Translations under genes and position numbers: made by a program
The notes under the pieces: model-generated
Seen by the model: only the letters and a program-made list of their open reading frames with translations
Told to the model about the DNA's origin: nothing
Databases searched by the model: none
Shown here: piece after piece, positions 16,666-23,780 of the stretch
Layout: each line of letters begins with the position of its first letter
Numbering within the stretch: position 1 is the stretch's first letter
Source of the DNA: Capnocytophaga leadbetteri
Lineage (GTDB): Bacteria; Bacteroidota; Bacteroidia; Flavobacteriales; Flavobacteriaceae
Assembly (NCBI RefSeq): GCF_003054025.1
Contig: NZ_QBKG01000010.1
Span: 1-64,000, forward strand
Length of the DNA stretch: 64,000 nucleotides
Direction: 5' to 3'

Positions 16666-18030
16666 TTATACCGTCATACTGAATATTTTGGTTTCTGGCA
16701 TTTTTTGCTGTAGTCGTAGGTCAAATGCCATACAAATGTTTCTAATAAATTTCTTTCCTTCATCGGTTACATCTATCTGCTTTTTGCTTATGTGCAGTAG
16801 TCCGTCTTTTTCCATCTCGATGAGTTGCTGTAGCACTTGGTCTATTTCAGCAAACTGTAGTTCGGGTTGTGCCCACGAAGTAGTGAATTGGCACATTAGG
16901 TTGAGTATATGCCTTCTGATGATTAAATCTTCAGGGTTTAAGATATGCCCTTTGCACACCGGTATTTCATTTTTTTCAAGTCGCTCGTAATAGGCTTCTA
17001 AGTCCTTTTCGTTTTGTGCAAAACCATACCAACTATCGCTGATAGCCGACATACCTAAGCCTATCATCACTTGGGTTTTAGAAGCGGTATAGCCCATAAA
17101 GTTGCGGTGTAGCTGGTGCTGCTCAAAGGCGCGATACATACTGTCAGTAGGTAGAGCAAAGTGATCCATACCTATTTCGGTATAGCCTACTTGTAGTAAT
17201 CGCTCTTTACCCTCTTCGTACAACTGGCGCTTTACTTCTCCGGTTGGTACATCTTCATCTTTAAAACCTCGTTGCCCATTACCTTTTATCCAGGGTACGT
17301 GGGCATAGCTATAGAAAGCAATACGGTCAGGGCGTAGGGAGTTGCTCTTGTCGATAGTATAGAGTACATCGTCTAAGGTCTGAAAAGGTAGCCCAAATAC
17401 TAAATCGTGACTTACAGAGGTATACCCTATCTCGCGTGCCTGATCGGTTACGCGCTTCACATTCTCAAAAGGTTGTAGGCGGTGTATGGCTTTTTGTACT
17501 TTTTCAGAATAGTCTTGTACGCCGTAGCTTACTCGCCTAAATCCTAAATCATACAGCAATTGCAAATGCGCTTTAGAGGTGTTGTTAGGGTGCCCTTCGA
17601 AGCTAAATTCGTGCTGTTCTGCTATGTCAGCTCTTTCAAAAATACCTTCTATCAGTCGTCTTAGTTCTGAAGGCTTGAAGAAAGTAGGAGTACCACCACC
17701 TAAGTGTATTTCTTTTATCAGCGGACGTGCAACTAAAACATCAGTATATAATTGCCATTCTTTTAGCACAGCGTCTATATAAGGAGCTTCTACTTCGTGT
17801 CGCTTGGTGATGCGCTTATGGCAACCACAGAACGTACATAAACTCTCACAAAAAGGCAAATGTATATATAAGCTAATCCCCTCATTCGCATTACTTTCAT
17901 TATATGAGGTTACTAAACTATCTAACCATTTTTCAGTAGAAAAACTATCATTTTCCCAATAAGGTACGGTAGGATAACTTGTGTACCGAGGCCCTGCTAC
18001 ATTGTATTTCTGAATGAGTGATATTGCCAT
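16666..18030 (-). CDS. hemN: Oxygen-independent coproporphyrinogen III oxidase
   Basis: 454 residues, the length of true HemN. This radical SAM enzyme decarboxylates coproporphyrinogen III to protoporphyrinogen IX in haem synthesis without oxygen. The [4Fe-4S] cluster motif HLPFCESLCTFCGC places Cys at 61, 65 and 68, with the further Cys70 that separates HemN from HemW. The start YNVAGPRYTSYPT is typical of HemN, and the C-terminal HemN domain is complete. A capnophilic or facultatively anaerobic life fits. The gene is transcribed alone, with a -7 element (18050-18057) close to the start. Confidence 0.95.
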   Translation of the reverse strand: MAISLIQKYNVAGPRYTSYPTVPYWENDSFSTEKWLDSLVTSYNESNANEGISLYIHLPFCESLCTFCGCHKRITKRHEVEAPYIDAVLKEWQLYTDVLVARPLIKEIHLGGGTPTFFKPSELRRLIEGIFERADIAEQHEFSFEGHPNNTSKAHLQLLYDLGFRRVSYGVQDYSEKVQKAIHRLQPFENVKRVTDQAREIGYTSVSHDLVFGLPFQTLDDVLYTIDKSNSLRPDRIAFYSYAHVPWIKGNGQRGFKDEDVPTGEVKRQLYEEGKERLLQVGYTEIGMDHFALPTDSMYRAFEQHQLHRNFMGYTASKTQVMIGLGMSAISDSWYGFAQNEKDLEAYYERLEKNEIPVCKGHILNPEDLIIRRHILNLMCQFTTSWAQPELQFAEIDQVLQQLIEMEKDGLLHISKKQIDVTDEGKKFIRNICMAFDLRLQQKMPETKIFSMTV

Positions 18031-18049
18031 TTCTTTATAAAAATCGCTG

Positions 18050-18057
18050 CAAAGGTA
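18050..18057 (-). promoter_or_regulatory. Possible -7 element of hemN
   Basis: Minus strand TACCTTTG, 20 bp before the hemN start. No clear TTG is seen about 19 bp upstream, so only half of the promoter pattern is supported. Confidence 0.5.
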
Positions 18058-18090
18058 ATAAAAAAAACTTAAATACGAAACTTTTGGTAG

Positions 18091-18987
18091 TTAGATTGCT
18101 TCTACATTTATATCAGGATTGCCTAACTTGTTTTTCAGTATTGCTTCTATCCCTTTTTTGAGCGTTTGTGTAGAAGACGGACAGCCGCTGCACGCACCTT
18201 GCAAGAGCACTTCTACGTGATGATTGTTAGGCTCGTATGATATAAACTGTATATTGCCTCCGTCTGAGGCTACAGCAGGTTTTACGTGCTCTTCTATGAT
18301 AGCTACTATCTGCTGCGATATGGGGTCAGTTGTTACCTTTGACAACAAATGAGCTTGTGCTGCTGCTTGCCACTTCTTCACTTCAGTAGTGTTAATTACA
18401 GGGCTCTCTGCTACCAGATAGTCTTTGATGAAAGTTCTCAGTCGCGGGCTTTCCTCTTCCCAGTCGGCAGTGTCGGTTTTGGTAACCGATATATAGTCGT
18501 TGTCAAAAAAGACTTCAGTTACAAAAGGGAAAGCCTGAAAAAGAGCTTGTGCCAAAGGGGCTTCAGCTGCCTCAGTAGCCGATTTGTACTCTATAATGGT
18601 GGGTACTAAACGTTTGTTAGCTACAAACTTCATCACAGCAGGGTTAGGAGTAGTTTCGGTGTAAAGGCTGATTTCTACAGGGGTGCGCCCACTATCATTA
18701 TTAACTAAGGGTCGTCCTGACTGTAGATAGACTGCTATCTGCTGGGCAACCTCTTCTTGTACATCTTTCCACTCGATGATAGGAAAACGCTTTAGGGCGA
18801 TGAAGTTGCTTGATATATAAACCGTTTTGACAAAAGGCAAATAAAAAAGCTCTTTGGCTAATGGAGCGTTTTTAGCTTCATCAATATTTTTATATTCATA
18901 GCTGCCTTTTACTAAAGGTCTGTTGGCTTCGAGTTTTATGATGTCGGGGTTAGCGGTGGGCTGTACTGTTAGGGTTATAGCTGTCAT
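18091..18987 (-). CDS. Nfu/NifU-type iron-sulfur carrier with two N-terminal domains
   Basis: 298 residues. Two copies of the Nfu N-terminal domain come first: about 1-85 (TANPDIIKLEANRPLV) and about 105-195 (TTPNPAVMKFVANKRLV). They are followed by a C-terminal NifU domain (about 215-298). The cluster-binding pair is in GACSGCPSS, preceded by the family motif VASDGGNIQF. Nfu proteins carry [4Fe-4S] clusters to target enzymes such as radical SAM proteins, several of which are encoded nearby (hemN, mtaB). It starts 2 bp after the RNase H stop, in an operon that begins with ettA. Confidence 0.9.
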   Translation of the reverse strand: MTAITLTVQPTANPDIIKLEANRPLVKGSYEYKNIDEAKNAPLAKELFYLPFVKTVYISSNFIALKRFPIIEWKDVQEEVAQQIAVYLQSGRPLVNNDSGRTPVEISLYTETTPNPAVMKFVANKRLVPTIIEYKSATEAAEAPLAQALFQAFPFVTEVFFDNDYISVTKTDTADWEEESPRLRTFIKDYLVAESPVINTTEVKKWQAAAQAHLLSKVTTDPISQQIVAIIEEHVKPAVASDGGNIQFISYEPNNHHVEVLLQGACSGCPSSTQTLKKGIEAILKNKLGNPDINVEAI

Positions 18988-18989
18988 TC

Positions 18990-19631
18990 TTATGTGTCTT
19001 TACGCCCAAAATCGGCAGGATTTTCGCCCCACGCTTGGGTTTCCCATTTTAGGATAGGGTTAGGGTAAGTGTTTTGGTGTAGCCACCTCTCGGCACGGGC
19101 TATCAACTCAAATATTTTTTCATTATGGGGGGTATGGGGTACTTTGGTTTTGCATACCTTTTGGCGCACCCAATTCATCGCTATTTTGCTGTCGGAATAG
19201 ATAGGCAGACTAAGGTTGCGTTGCTTTAAGAAAGCTAAAGCGTGTACGATAGCCAAAAACTCGCCTATGTTATTGGTGCCGTCTTTCATAGGCTGCAACC
19301 TAAATATCTCGGCTTGGGTCTGGGTATCAACCCCTCGGTATTCCATTACCCCAGGGTTGCCACTGCAAGCCGCATCAACAGCTATTGAAGGCAGTATCGG
19401 GTTGCCAATGCGTTGCCGCTCTAAGGGCGATAGAGTAGGAGGAGCAGAGGTGTTTTTACCCTTGTATAGCTCAAAGCTCTCACCAAAGGCTTTTTCAGCC
19501 ATTGCCTGACTCTCAAAACTCTTGAACTTAGCATAAGGATAGCCCTCAACGGCTTTTTTGCACTTGTCCCACGAACTAAAGATACCCGTTTTGTGTCCTT
19601 CCCACACTACATAATACTTCTTTTTCGACAT
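18990..19631 (-). CDS. Ribonuclease H with N-terminal viroplasmin domain
   Basis: 213 residues. The first 45 residues (KKYYVVWEGHKTGIFSSW...GYPYAKFKSF) form a caulimovirus viroplasmin / RNase H1 hybrid-binding domain. From about 75 an RNase HI fold follows, with AVDAACSGNPG (first catalytic Asp), NIGEFLAIVHAL (Glu), SDSKIAMNWV (Asp) and an ENPADFGRKD end. The enzyme cuts RNA in RNA-DNA hybrids, for example R-loops. It begins 1 bp after a 55-codon gene and ends 2 bp before the nfu-like gene. Confidence 0.92.
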   Translation of the reverse strand: MSKKKYYVVWEGHKTGIFSSWDKCKKAVEGYPYAKFKSFESQAMAEKAFGESFELYKGKNTSAPPTLSPLERQRIGNPILPSIAVDAACSGNPGVMEYRGVDTQTQAEIFRLQPMKDGTNNIGEFLAIVHALAFLKQRNLSLPIYSDSKIAMNWVRQKVCKTKVPHTPHNEKIFELIARAERWLHQNTYPNPILKWETQAWGENPADFGRKDT

Positions 19632-19632
19632 T

Positions 19633-19800
19633 TTATAGGAATATAAAAACTAAAAGTGTTATAATTACAATCGCTATAATAATGCCAACAAAAGTATTTG
19701 GGGTATTATCTAATAAGGTACTTCCTTTTTTATGAGGCTCAGCATTTGTTTGATAACCTATAAGGGGTGATTCTTTTTTTGTGTCAATATCTGATTTCAT
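19633..19800 (-). CDS. Small single-pass membrane protein, 55 residues
   Basis: An open frame from ATG 19798-19800 to TAA 19633-19635 that simple length cut-offs would miss. The first 37 residues are polar (MKSDIDTKKESPLIGYQT...). Residues 38-55 are a single hydrophobic stretch (FVGIIIAIVIITLLVFIFL) reaching the C-terminus, so a tail-anchored protein with its N-terminus in the cytoplasm is likely. It fills the gap between ettA (35 bp away) and rnh (1 bp away), which would otherwise be the only large gap in a tight operon. I do not recognise the family and infer no function. Confidence 0.7.
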   Translation of the reverse strand: MKSDIDTKKESPLIGYQTNAEPHKKGSTLLDNTPNTFVGIIIAIVIITLLVFIFL

Positions 19801-19835
19801 CTCTTACAACTAACAACTAAGGAAACGACTAACGA

Positions 19836-21527
19836 CTACCTCACTAATTTCTTATACTTAATCCGTGTAGGGGTTACTTCTTTGCCAAGGCGTTTTTTCT
19901 TGTTCTCTTCGTATTCTGAGAAGCTGCCTTCAAAGAAATACACTTGTGAGTCGCCTTCAAAGGCTAAGATGTGCGTACAAATACGGTCTAAGAACCAGCG
20001 GTCGTGCGAAATTACTACCGCACAGCCAGCGAAGTTTTCCAAGCCTTCTTCTAAGGCGCGGAGGGTATTCACGTCCAAATCATTGGTAGGCTCGTCCAAC
20101 AGCAATACGTTGCCTTCTTCTTTTAGGGTCATAGCAAGGTGCAAGCGGTTGCGTTCGCCCCCCGAAAGGGTTGCTACTTTCTTGTTCTGCTCACTGCCGC
20201 CAAAGTTAAAACGACTTAGGTAAGCGCGTGAGTTCACCTGCCTGCCGCCCATCATTATCAGGTCTTGTCCGCCCGAGAAGTTCTCCCAAATAGACTTTTC
20301 AGGGTCTATCTGTTTATGGGTTTGGTCTACGTAAGCAATCTTTACGGTTTCGCCTACTAAAAATTCGCCACTATCGGGCTGCTCTTCACCCATAATCATA
20401 CGGAAAATGGTAGATTTACCTGCCCCATTAGGCCCTATCACCCCCACAATACCTGCCTGTGGCAGTACAAAGTTAAGGTCGTCGTACAGCAGCTTATCGC
20501 CAAAGGCTTTTGCTACGTGGCGCGCCTCTATCACATTAGTACCCAAGCGAGGGCCATTGGGAATGTATATTTCAAGCTTTTCTTCTAATTGCTTTTGGTC
20601 TTCATTCAGCAGACGGTCGTAGTTTTGCAAACGCGCTTTTTGTTTGGCTTGTCGCCCTTTAGCCCCTTGGCGTACCCATTCCAGCTCACGCTCTAACACC
20701 TTTTGGCGTTTGCTTTCGGTTTTCTGTTCTTGGGCAAGGCGTTTGGCTTTTTGGTCGAGCCAAGAAGAGTAGTTACCCTTCCAAGGGATACCCTCACCGC
20801 GGTCAAGCTCTAATATCCAGCCTGCTACATTGTCCAAGAAATAACGGTCGTGGGTTACAGCTATTACCGTACCGGCGTACTGCTGTAGGTGCTGCTCTAA
20901 CCACAATACCGATTCGGCATCGAGGTGGTTCGTAGGCTCGTCTAAAAGGAGTACATCGGGTTGTTGTAAGAGCAGGCGACACAAGGCTACACGGCGGCGT
21001 TCCCCTCCCGAAAGCACTTTAATAGGGGTATCGGGTTCGGGCGTGCGTAGGGCTTCCATAGCTACTTCCAGCTGGTTATCGAGTTCCCAAGCATTTAGGG
21101 CATCAATCTTATCCTGTAGCTCAGCTTGCTTATCCATCAGCTTTTGCATCTTATCGGGGTCAGAATAGTTTTCTTCCAAGCCGAAAAGGTCGTTAATATG
21201 GTTAAACTCATCGAGTAGTTTTACGGTTTCGGCTACGCCTTCGCGCACTACTTCTATTACAGTCTTATTATCGTCTAAATGCGGTTCTTGTTCCAAATAT
21301 CCTACCGTGTAGTTAGGGGCAAAAACCACTTCGCCTTGGTAGTTCTTGTCAATACCAGCTATAATCTTTAGCAAAGAGGACTTACCAGAGCCGTTAAGCC
21401 CCAAAATACCAATCTTAGCCCCGTAGAAGAAGCTCAGGTAAATGTCTTTAAGCACTTGCTTATTAGTAGATGAATAGGTTTTGCTCACCTTATTCATCGA
21501 GAAAATAATCTTTTTATCGTCTGCCAT
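19836..21527 (-). CDS. ettA: ABC-F translational throttle protein EttA
   Basis: 563 residues, EttA length. It has two ATP-binding cassettes: P-loops GLNGSGKSS (43-51) and GPNGAGKST (about 365), and signatures LSGGERRRVAL (about 170) and LSGGERNRLHL (about 462). The ABC-F linker has the charged coiled coil KRLAQEQKTESKRQKVLERE. There are no membrane segments. The MNKVSK start and overall length fit EttA, which binds the ribosomal E site and tunes early elongation to the ADP/ATP ratio, better than Uup or the antibiotic-resistance ABC-F groups. It is the first gene of the ettA, small membrane protein, RNase H, Nfu operon. Confidence 0.93.
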   Translation of the reverse strand: MADDKKIIFSMNKVSKTYSSTNKQVLKDIYLSFFYGAKIGILGLNGSGKSSLLKIIAGIDKNYQGEVVFAPNYTVGYLEQEPHLDDNKTVIEVVREGVAETVKLLDEFNHINDLFGLEENYSDPDKMQKLMDKQAELQDKIDALNAWELDNQLEVAMEALRTPEPDTPIKVLSGGERRRVALCRLLLQQPDVLLLDEPTNHLDAESVLWLEQHLQQYAGTVIAVTHDRYFLDNVAGWILELDRGEGIPWKGNYSSWLDQKAKRLAQEQKTESKRQKVLERELEWVRQGAKGRQAKQKARLQNYDRLLNEDQKQLEEKLEIYIPNGPRLGTNVIEARHVAKAFGDKLLYDDLNFVLPQAGIVGVIGPNGAGKSTIFRMIMGEEQPDSGEFLVGETVKIAYVDQTHKQIDPEKSIWENFSGGQDLIMMGGRQVNSRAYLSRFNFGGSEQNKKVATLSGGERNRLHLAMTLKEEGNVLLLDEPTNDLDVNTLRALEEGLENFAGCAVVISHDRWFLDRICTHILAFEGDSQVYFFEGSFSEYEENKKKRLGKEVTPTRIKYKKLVR

Positions 21528-21579
21528 AATGTTAATTTGTCAATGGGTAGATTTTTGAGTAGGCAATTAATGAAAGGCA

Positions 21580-21609
21580 CAAAGGTACTACATTTTTGCT
21601 AATTACCAA
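21580..21609 (-). promoter_or_regulatory. Promoter of the ettA operon
   Basis: Minus strand TTG (21609-21607), 19 bp, TACCTTTG (21587-21580). It lies just after the stop of the upstream oxidoreductase gene. Confidence 0.8.
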
Positions 21610-21611
21610 AA

Positions 21612-22556
21612 TTAAAATGTATTTACCCTTGCTAAAGAGGCTTTGTATTCGGCTACCATCTCGTCAATCACCTCTTTAGCGGTCTGCACCTTGTCTATTA
21701 GTGCCGCTACCTGTCCTATCTCTAATTCTCCTTCAGCTATATCGCCCTCAAACATTCCTCGCTTGGTACGCCTATTGCCCACCAAGGCTTGTAGGTTAGC
21801 AATGGTAGCTTGCTGGGTGTTATAAAGGTCTTTTACTTGCTGATAAAAGCCATTCTTTAGTAAACGCACAGGGGCTAACTCTTTCAGGGTGAGTTCAGTA
21901 TCGCCCTCTCCTGCAGCAACCACCTTTTCTTTGAAAGCAGGGTGTACGGACGCCTCGGCAGTGGCTACAAACCGACTCCCTACTTGCACGCCCTCAGCCC
22001 CTAAAGCCATAGCAGCCAACATCGCACTGCCGGTAGCTATTCCGCCAGCAGCAATTAGTGGAATGTCTAGCACTCGCCGCACGGCAGGGATAAGCACCAT
22101 AGTGGTTGTTTCTTCGCGACCATTATGTCCGCCAGCCTCAAAGCCTTCAGCAACCACAGCATCAACGCCAGCCGCTTGTGCTTTGAGGGCGAACTTACTA
22201 CTGCTCACCACGTGCGCTACTTTTATACCCTCTTTTTGCAATAGCGAAGTATAGGTAGCCGGATTGCCTGCAGAGGTAAAAACAACCTTTACCCCCTCGC
22301 GCAAAATTACCTCTATTGCCTTGTCCATTTCGGGGTACATAATAGGAATATTTACCCCAAAAGGTTTATCAGTAGCCGCTTTGCATTTGCGTATATGCTC
22401 TGTAAGGGTTTTAGGGTGCATAGAGCCAGCCCCTAACAGACCCAATCCGCCGGCATTGCTGACAGCCGCCGCTAACCGCCAACCGCTTGCCCATATCATA
22501 CCTCCTTGAATAATAGGGTATTGAATACCAAAAAGTTCTGTAATACGTGTTTTCAT
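21612..22556 (-). CDS. NAD(P)H-dependent flavin oxidoreductase (nitronate monooxygenase family)
   Basis: 314 residues with the TIM-barrel pattern of the 2-nitropropane dioxygenase / FabK family: TELFGIQYPIIQGGM opening, ASGWRLAAAVSNAGGLG, VNIPIMYP, HVVSS, the GFEAGGHNGREE phosphate loop and IPLIAAGGIA...GAEGVQVGSRF. FMN is the expected cofactor. Family members oxidise nitronates or act as enoyl-ACP reductases (FabK); sequence alone does not separate these. It starts 3 bp after the stop of a VOC fragment and may share a transcript with it and with the Imm51-like gene upstream. Confidence 0.87.
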   Translation of the reverse strand: MKTRITELFGIQYPIIQGGMIWASGWRLAAAVSNAGGLGLLGAGSMHPKTLTEHIRKCKAATDKPFGVNIPIMYPEMDKAIEVILREGVKVVFTSAGNPATYTSLLQKEGIKVAHVVSSSKFALKAQAAGVDAVVAEGFEAGGHNGREETTTMVLIPAVRRVLDIPLIAAGGIATGSAMLAAMALGAEGVQVGSRFVATAEASVHPAFKEKVVAAGEGDTELTLKELAPVRLLKNGFYQQVKDLYNTQQATIANLQALVGNRRTKRGMFEGDIAEGELEIGQVAALIDKVQTAKEVIDEMVAEYKASLARVNTF

Positions 22557-22559
22557 TTT

Positions 22560-22694
22560 CTATAATTTAAGACTGCCATTTGTGTCAAACTCCCAAAAAG
22601 GGTTGTAAGCAAGCCAACCTAACCCTTCATAAAAACTAAGAGCTTTCTGAAAGTTGCGAACGCCTAAAGTAATTAAGGTTAATTTCTGTCTCAT
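22560..22694 (-). pseudogene. Truncated VOC (glyoxalase-fold) family gene
   Basis: A 44-codon frame from ATG 22692-22694 to TAG 22560-22562 begins MRQKLTLITLGVRNFQKALS and continues FYEGLGW. This is the standard first strand and helix of vicinal-oxygen-chelate proteins (glyoxalase/bleomycin-resistance fold), which are normally 120-140 residues long. After GW the frame runs only another 17 residues, without the metal-binding strands, and then stops 3 bp before the flavin oxidoreductase. I read it as the remnant of a VOC gene after an internal deletion. A genuine short peptide is possible but less likely. Confidence 0.6.
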
Positions 22695-22706
22695 ATAAAA
22701 TCGACT

Positions 22707-23057
22707 TTAGTCTAGTTCAGCTCTCGAGAAAAGGTCATTAATAAGAGCCTCATCTTCGCAAGCCTCTTTAAACGAAACGGCAAATTCCTTTAGAGCATCA
22801 GCATTCGATGAGTAAGCACAAAACATACTTCCCTCAGGGTCGAAGTTAATAAACTCTTTTAAAGCAGGCTTCATTTCTTCGAGGAATACTAACGCTAATG
22901 AACCCCAATCATAGCCATTCCCTTCAAACCCCTCATCTCTTCGGCTTTCAAAAATCTCATCTTTCCAGCCCCCTACGTCTAAACATACCGAATAACTTTT
23001 GTTATCGTGGTCAACCCAACGAAAAGGAGCGATTTGTTCTTTAAATGATGTACTCAT
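22707..23057 (-). CDS. Imm51-like immunity family protein
   Basis: 116 residues from the ATG at 23055-23057. An in-frame ATG at 23112-23114 would add 19 residues that look unrelated to the domain; both starts lie downstream of the promoter. The pattern SVCLDVGGWKDEIF, GFEGNGYDWGSLALVFLEE, INFDPEGSMFCAYS and ALKEFAVSFKEA resembles the Imm51 family of polymorphic-toxin immunity proteins as I remember it. Such proteins neutralise a cognate toxin. No toxin gene is next to it, so it would be an orphan immunity gene protecting against neighbouring cells. The family name is moderately certain. Confidence 0.65.
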   Translation of the reverse strand: MSTSFKEQIAPFRWVDHDNKSYSVCLDVGGWKDEIFESRRDEGFEGNGYDWGSLALVFLEEMKPALKEFINFDPEGSMFCAYSSNADALKEFAVSFKEACEDEALINDLFSRAELD

Positions 23058-23164
23058 ATTAGTGAATTTATTGATTTGTTTATTATTAACATTAGCTATT
23101 TTACTGCAATTCATAAATAAAGTAAGAACCTTTTATTGCAAATAAAACCAAAGCTAAAACGTGG

Positions 23165-23194
23165 CAAATATACTAATAATTACTCAATAAACAA
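23165..23194 (-). promoter_or_regulatory. Promoter of the Imm51-like gene
   Basis: Minus strand TTG (23194-23192), 19 bp, TATATTTG (23172-23165). It faces away from the 23380 promoter, with an 11-bp tandem repeat between them. Confidence 0.75.
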
Positions 23195-23297
23195 AATCAG
23201 CAATGAACAGCAGGTGAGTTATAAAGATTGAAATTGCATTATTCGCAATGTTTTTTTCTTTTTATTGTCAATTTGACAACGATGATTTTTTGTTTTG

Positions 23298-23341
23298 TCT
23301 ATACTCTTCCTATACTCTTTCTATATTCAATCTATACTCAA
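23298..23341. repeat. Four 11-bp tandem repeats between divergent promoters
   Basis: TCTATACTCTT, CCTATACTCTT, TCTATATTCAA and TCTATACTCAA follow each other without gaps. The array lies 38 bp upstream of the -33 box of the next gene, in the 23115-23426 intergenic stretch, which holds nothing else except two promoters. The 11-bp period is close to one DNA turn. Confidence 0.8.
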
Positions 23342-23379
23342 GATATTATTGAGAAATACTTAATGAAAAGTGAAAAAGA

Positions 23380-23409
23380 TTGACAAATTGACTAAAGTTT
23401 GTATCTTTG
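23380..23409 (+). promoter_or_regulatory. Promoter of the 23427-mtaB operon
   Basis: TTG at 23380-23382, 19 bp, TATCTTTG at 23402-23409. It overlaps the longest form of the downstream frame and shows that the true start is ATG 23427. Confidence 0.85.
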
Positions 23410-23426
23410 CGCCCAAAATAAGAATT

Positions 23427-23780
23427 ATGACAGAACACGACTTGCTCAAAGCCCGTTGGGACGAGATAGTCAAACGCCTATCTGATACTTTCTCAGAAGG
23501 TGAACCCCTTCAGGTAGATACTATTATTTACCTTATTGGCGTACAAGAGTTAGGGCAATTGGGTCGTACCTACCAAAAGGACGAAAAAGTAGACCTTATG
23601 CATATAGCTATCTGTAAACTCTTAGAGCCTTTTGGCTACTACAGCTATGAGTTTACTGACCCTGATGGATGGCCTCATTACCGCTTAGTACAAGAGTTGC
23701 CTCCCCTAAAACCTGGCGAACAGACGATACTGATGAAAAAAGCCATTGTACAATACTTTTTAGATAGAGATTTTTTTTAG
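23427..23780 (+). CDS. Conserved small protein upstream of mtaB
   Basis: 117 residues from ATG 23427. The frame is open to 23370, but the promoter -7 box (23402-23409) lies inside that extension. The sequence is acidic and soluble with no signal peptide: LLKARWDEIVKRLSDTF, then a helix with IIYLIGVQELGQL and a middle motif KVDLMHIAICKLLEPFGYYSYE, then PDGWPHYRLVQELPPL. I believe similar proteins are conserved in flavobacteria, but I know no function. The stop is followed immediately by the mtaB ATG, so the two genes are translated in series. Confidence 0.8.
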   Translation: MTEHDLLKARWDEIVKRLSDTFSEGEPLQVDTIIYLIGVQELGQLGRTYQKDEKVDLMHIAICKLLEPFGYYSYEFTDPDGWPHYRLVQELPPLKPGEQTILMKKAIVQYFLDRDFF

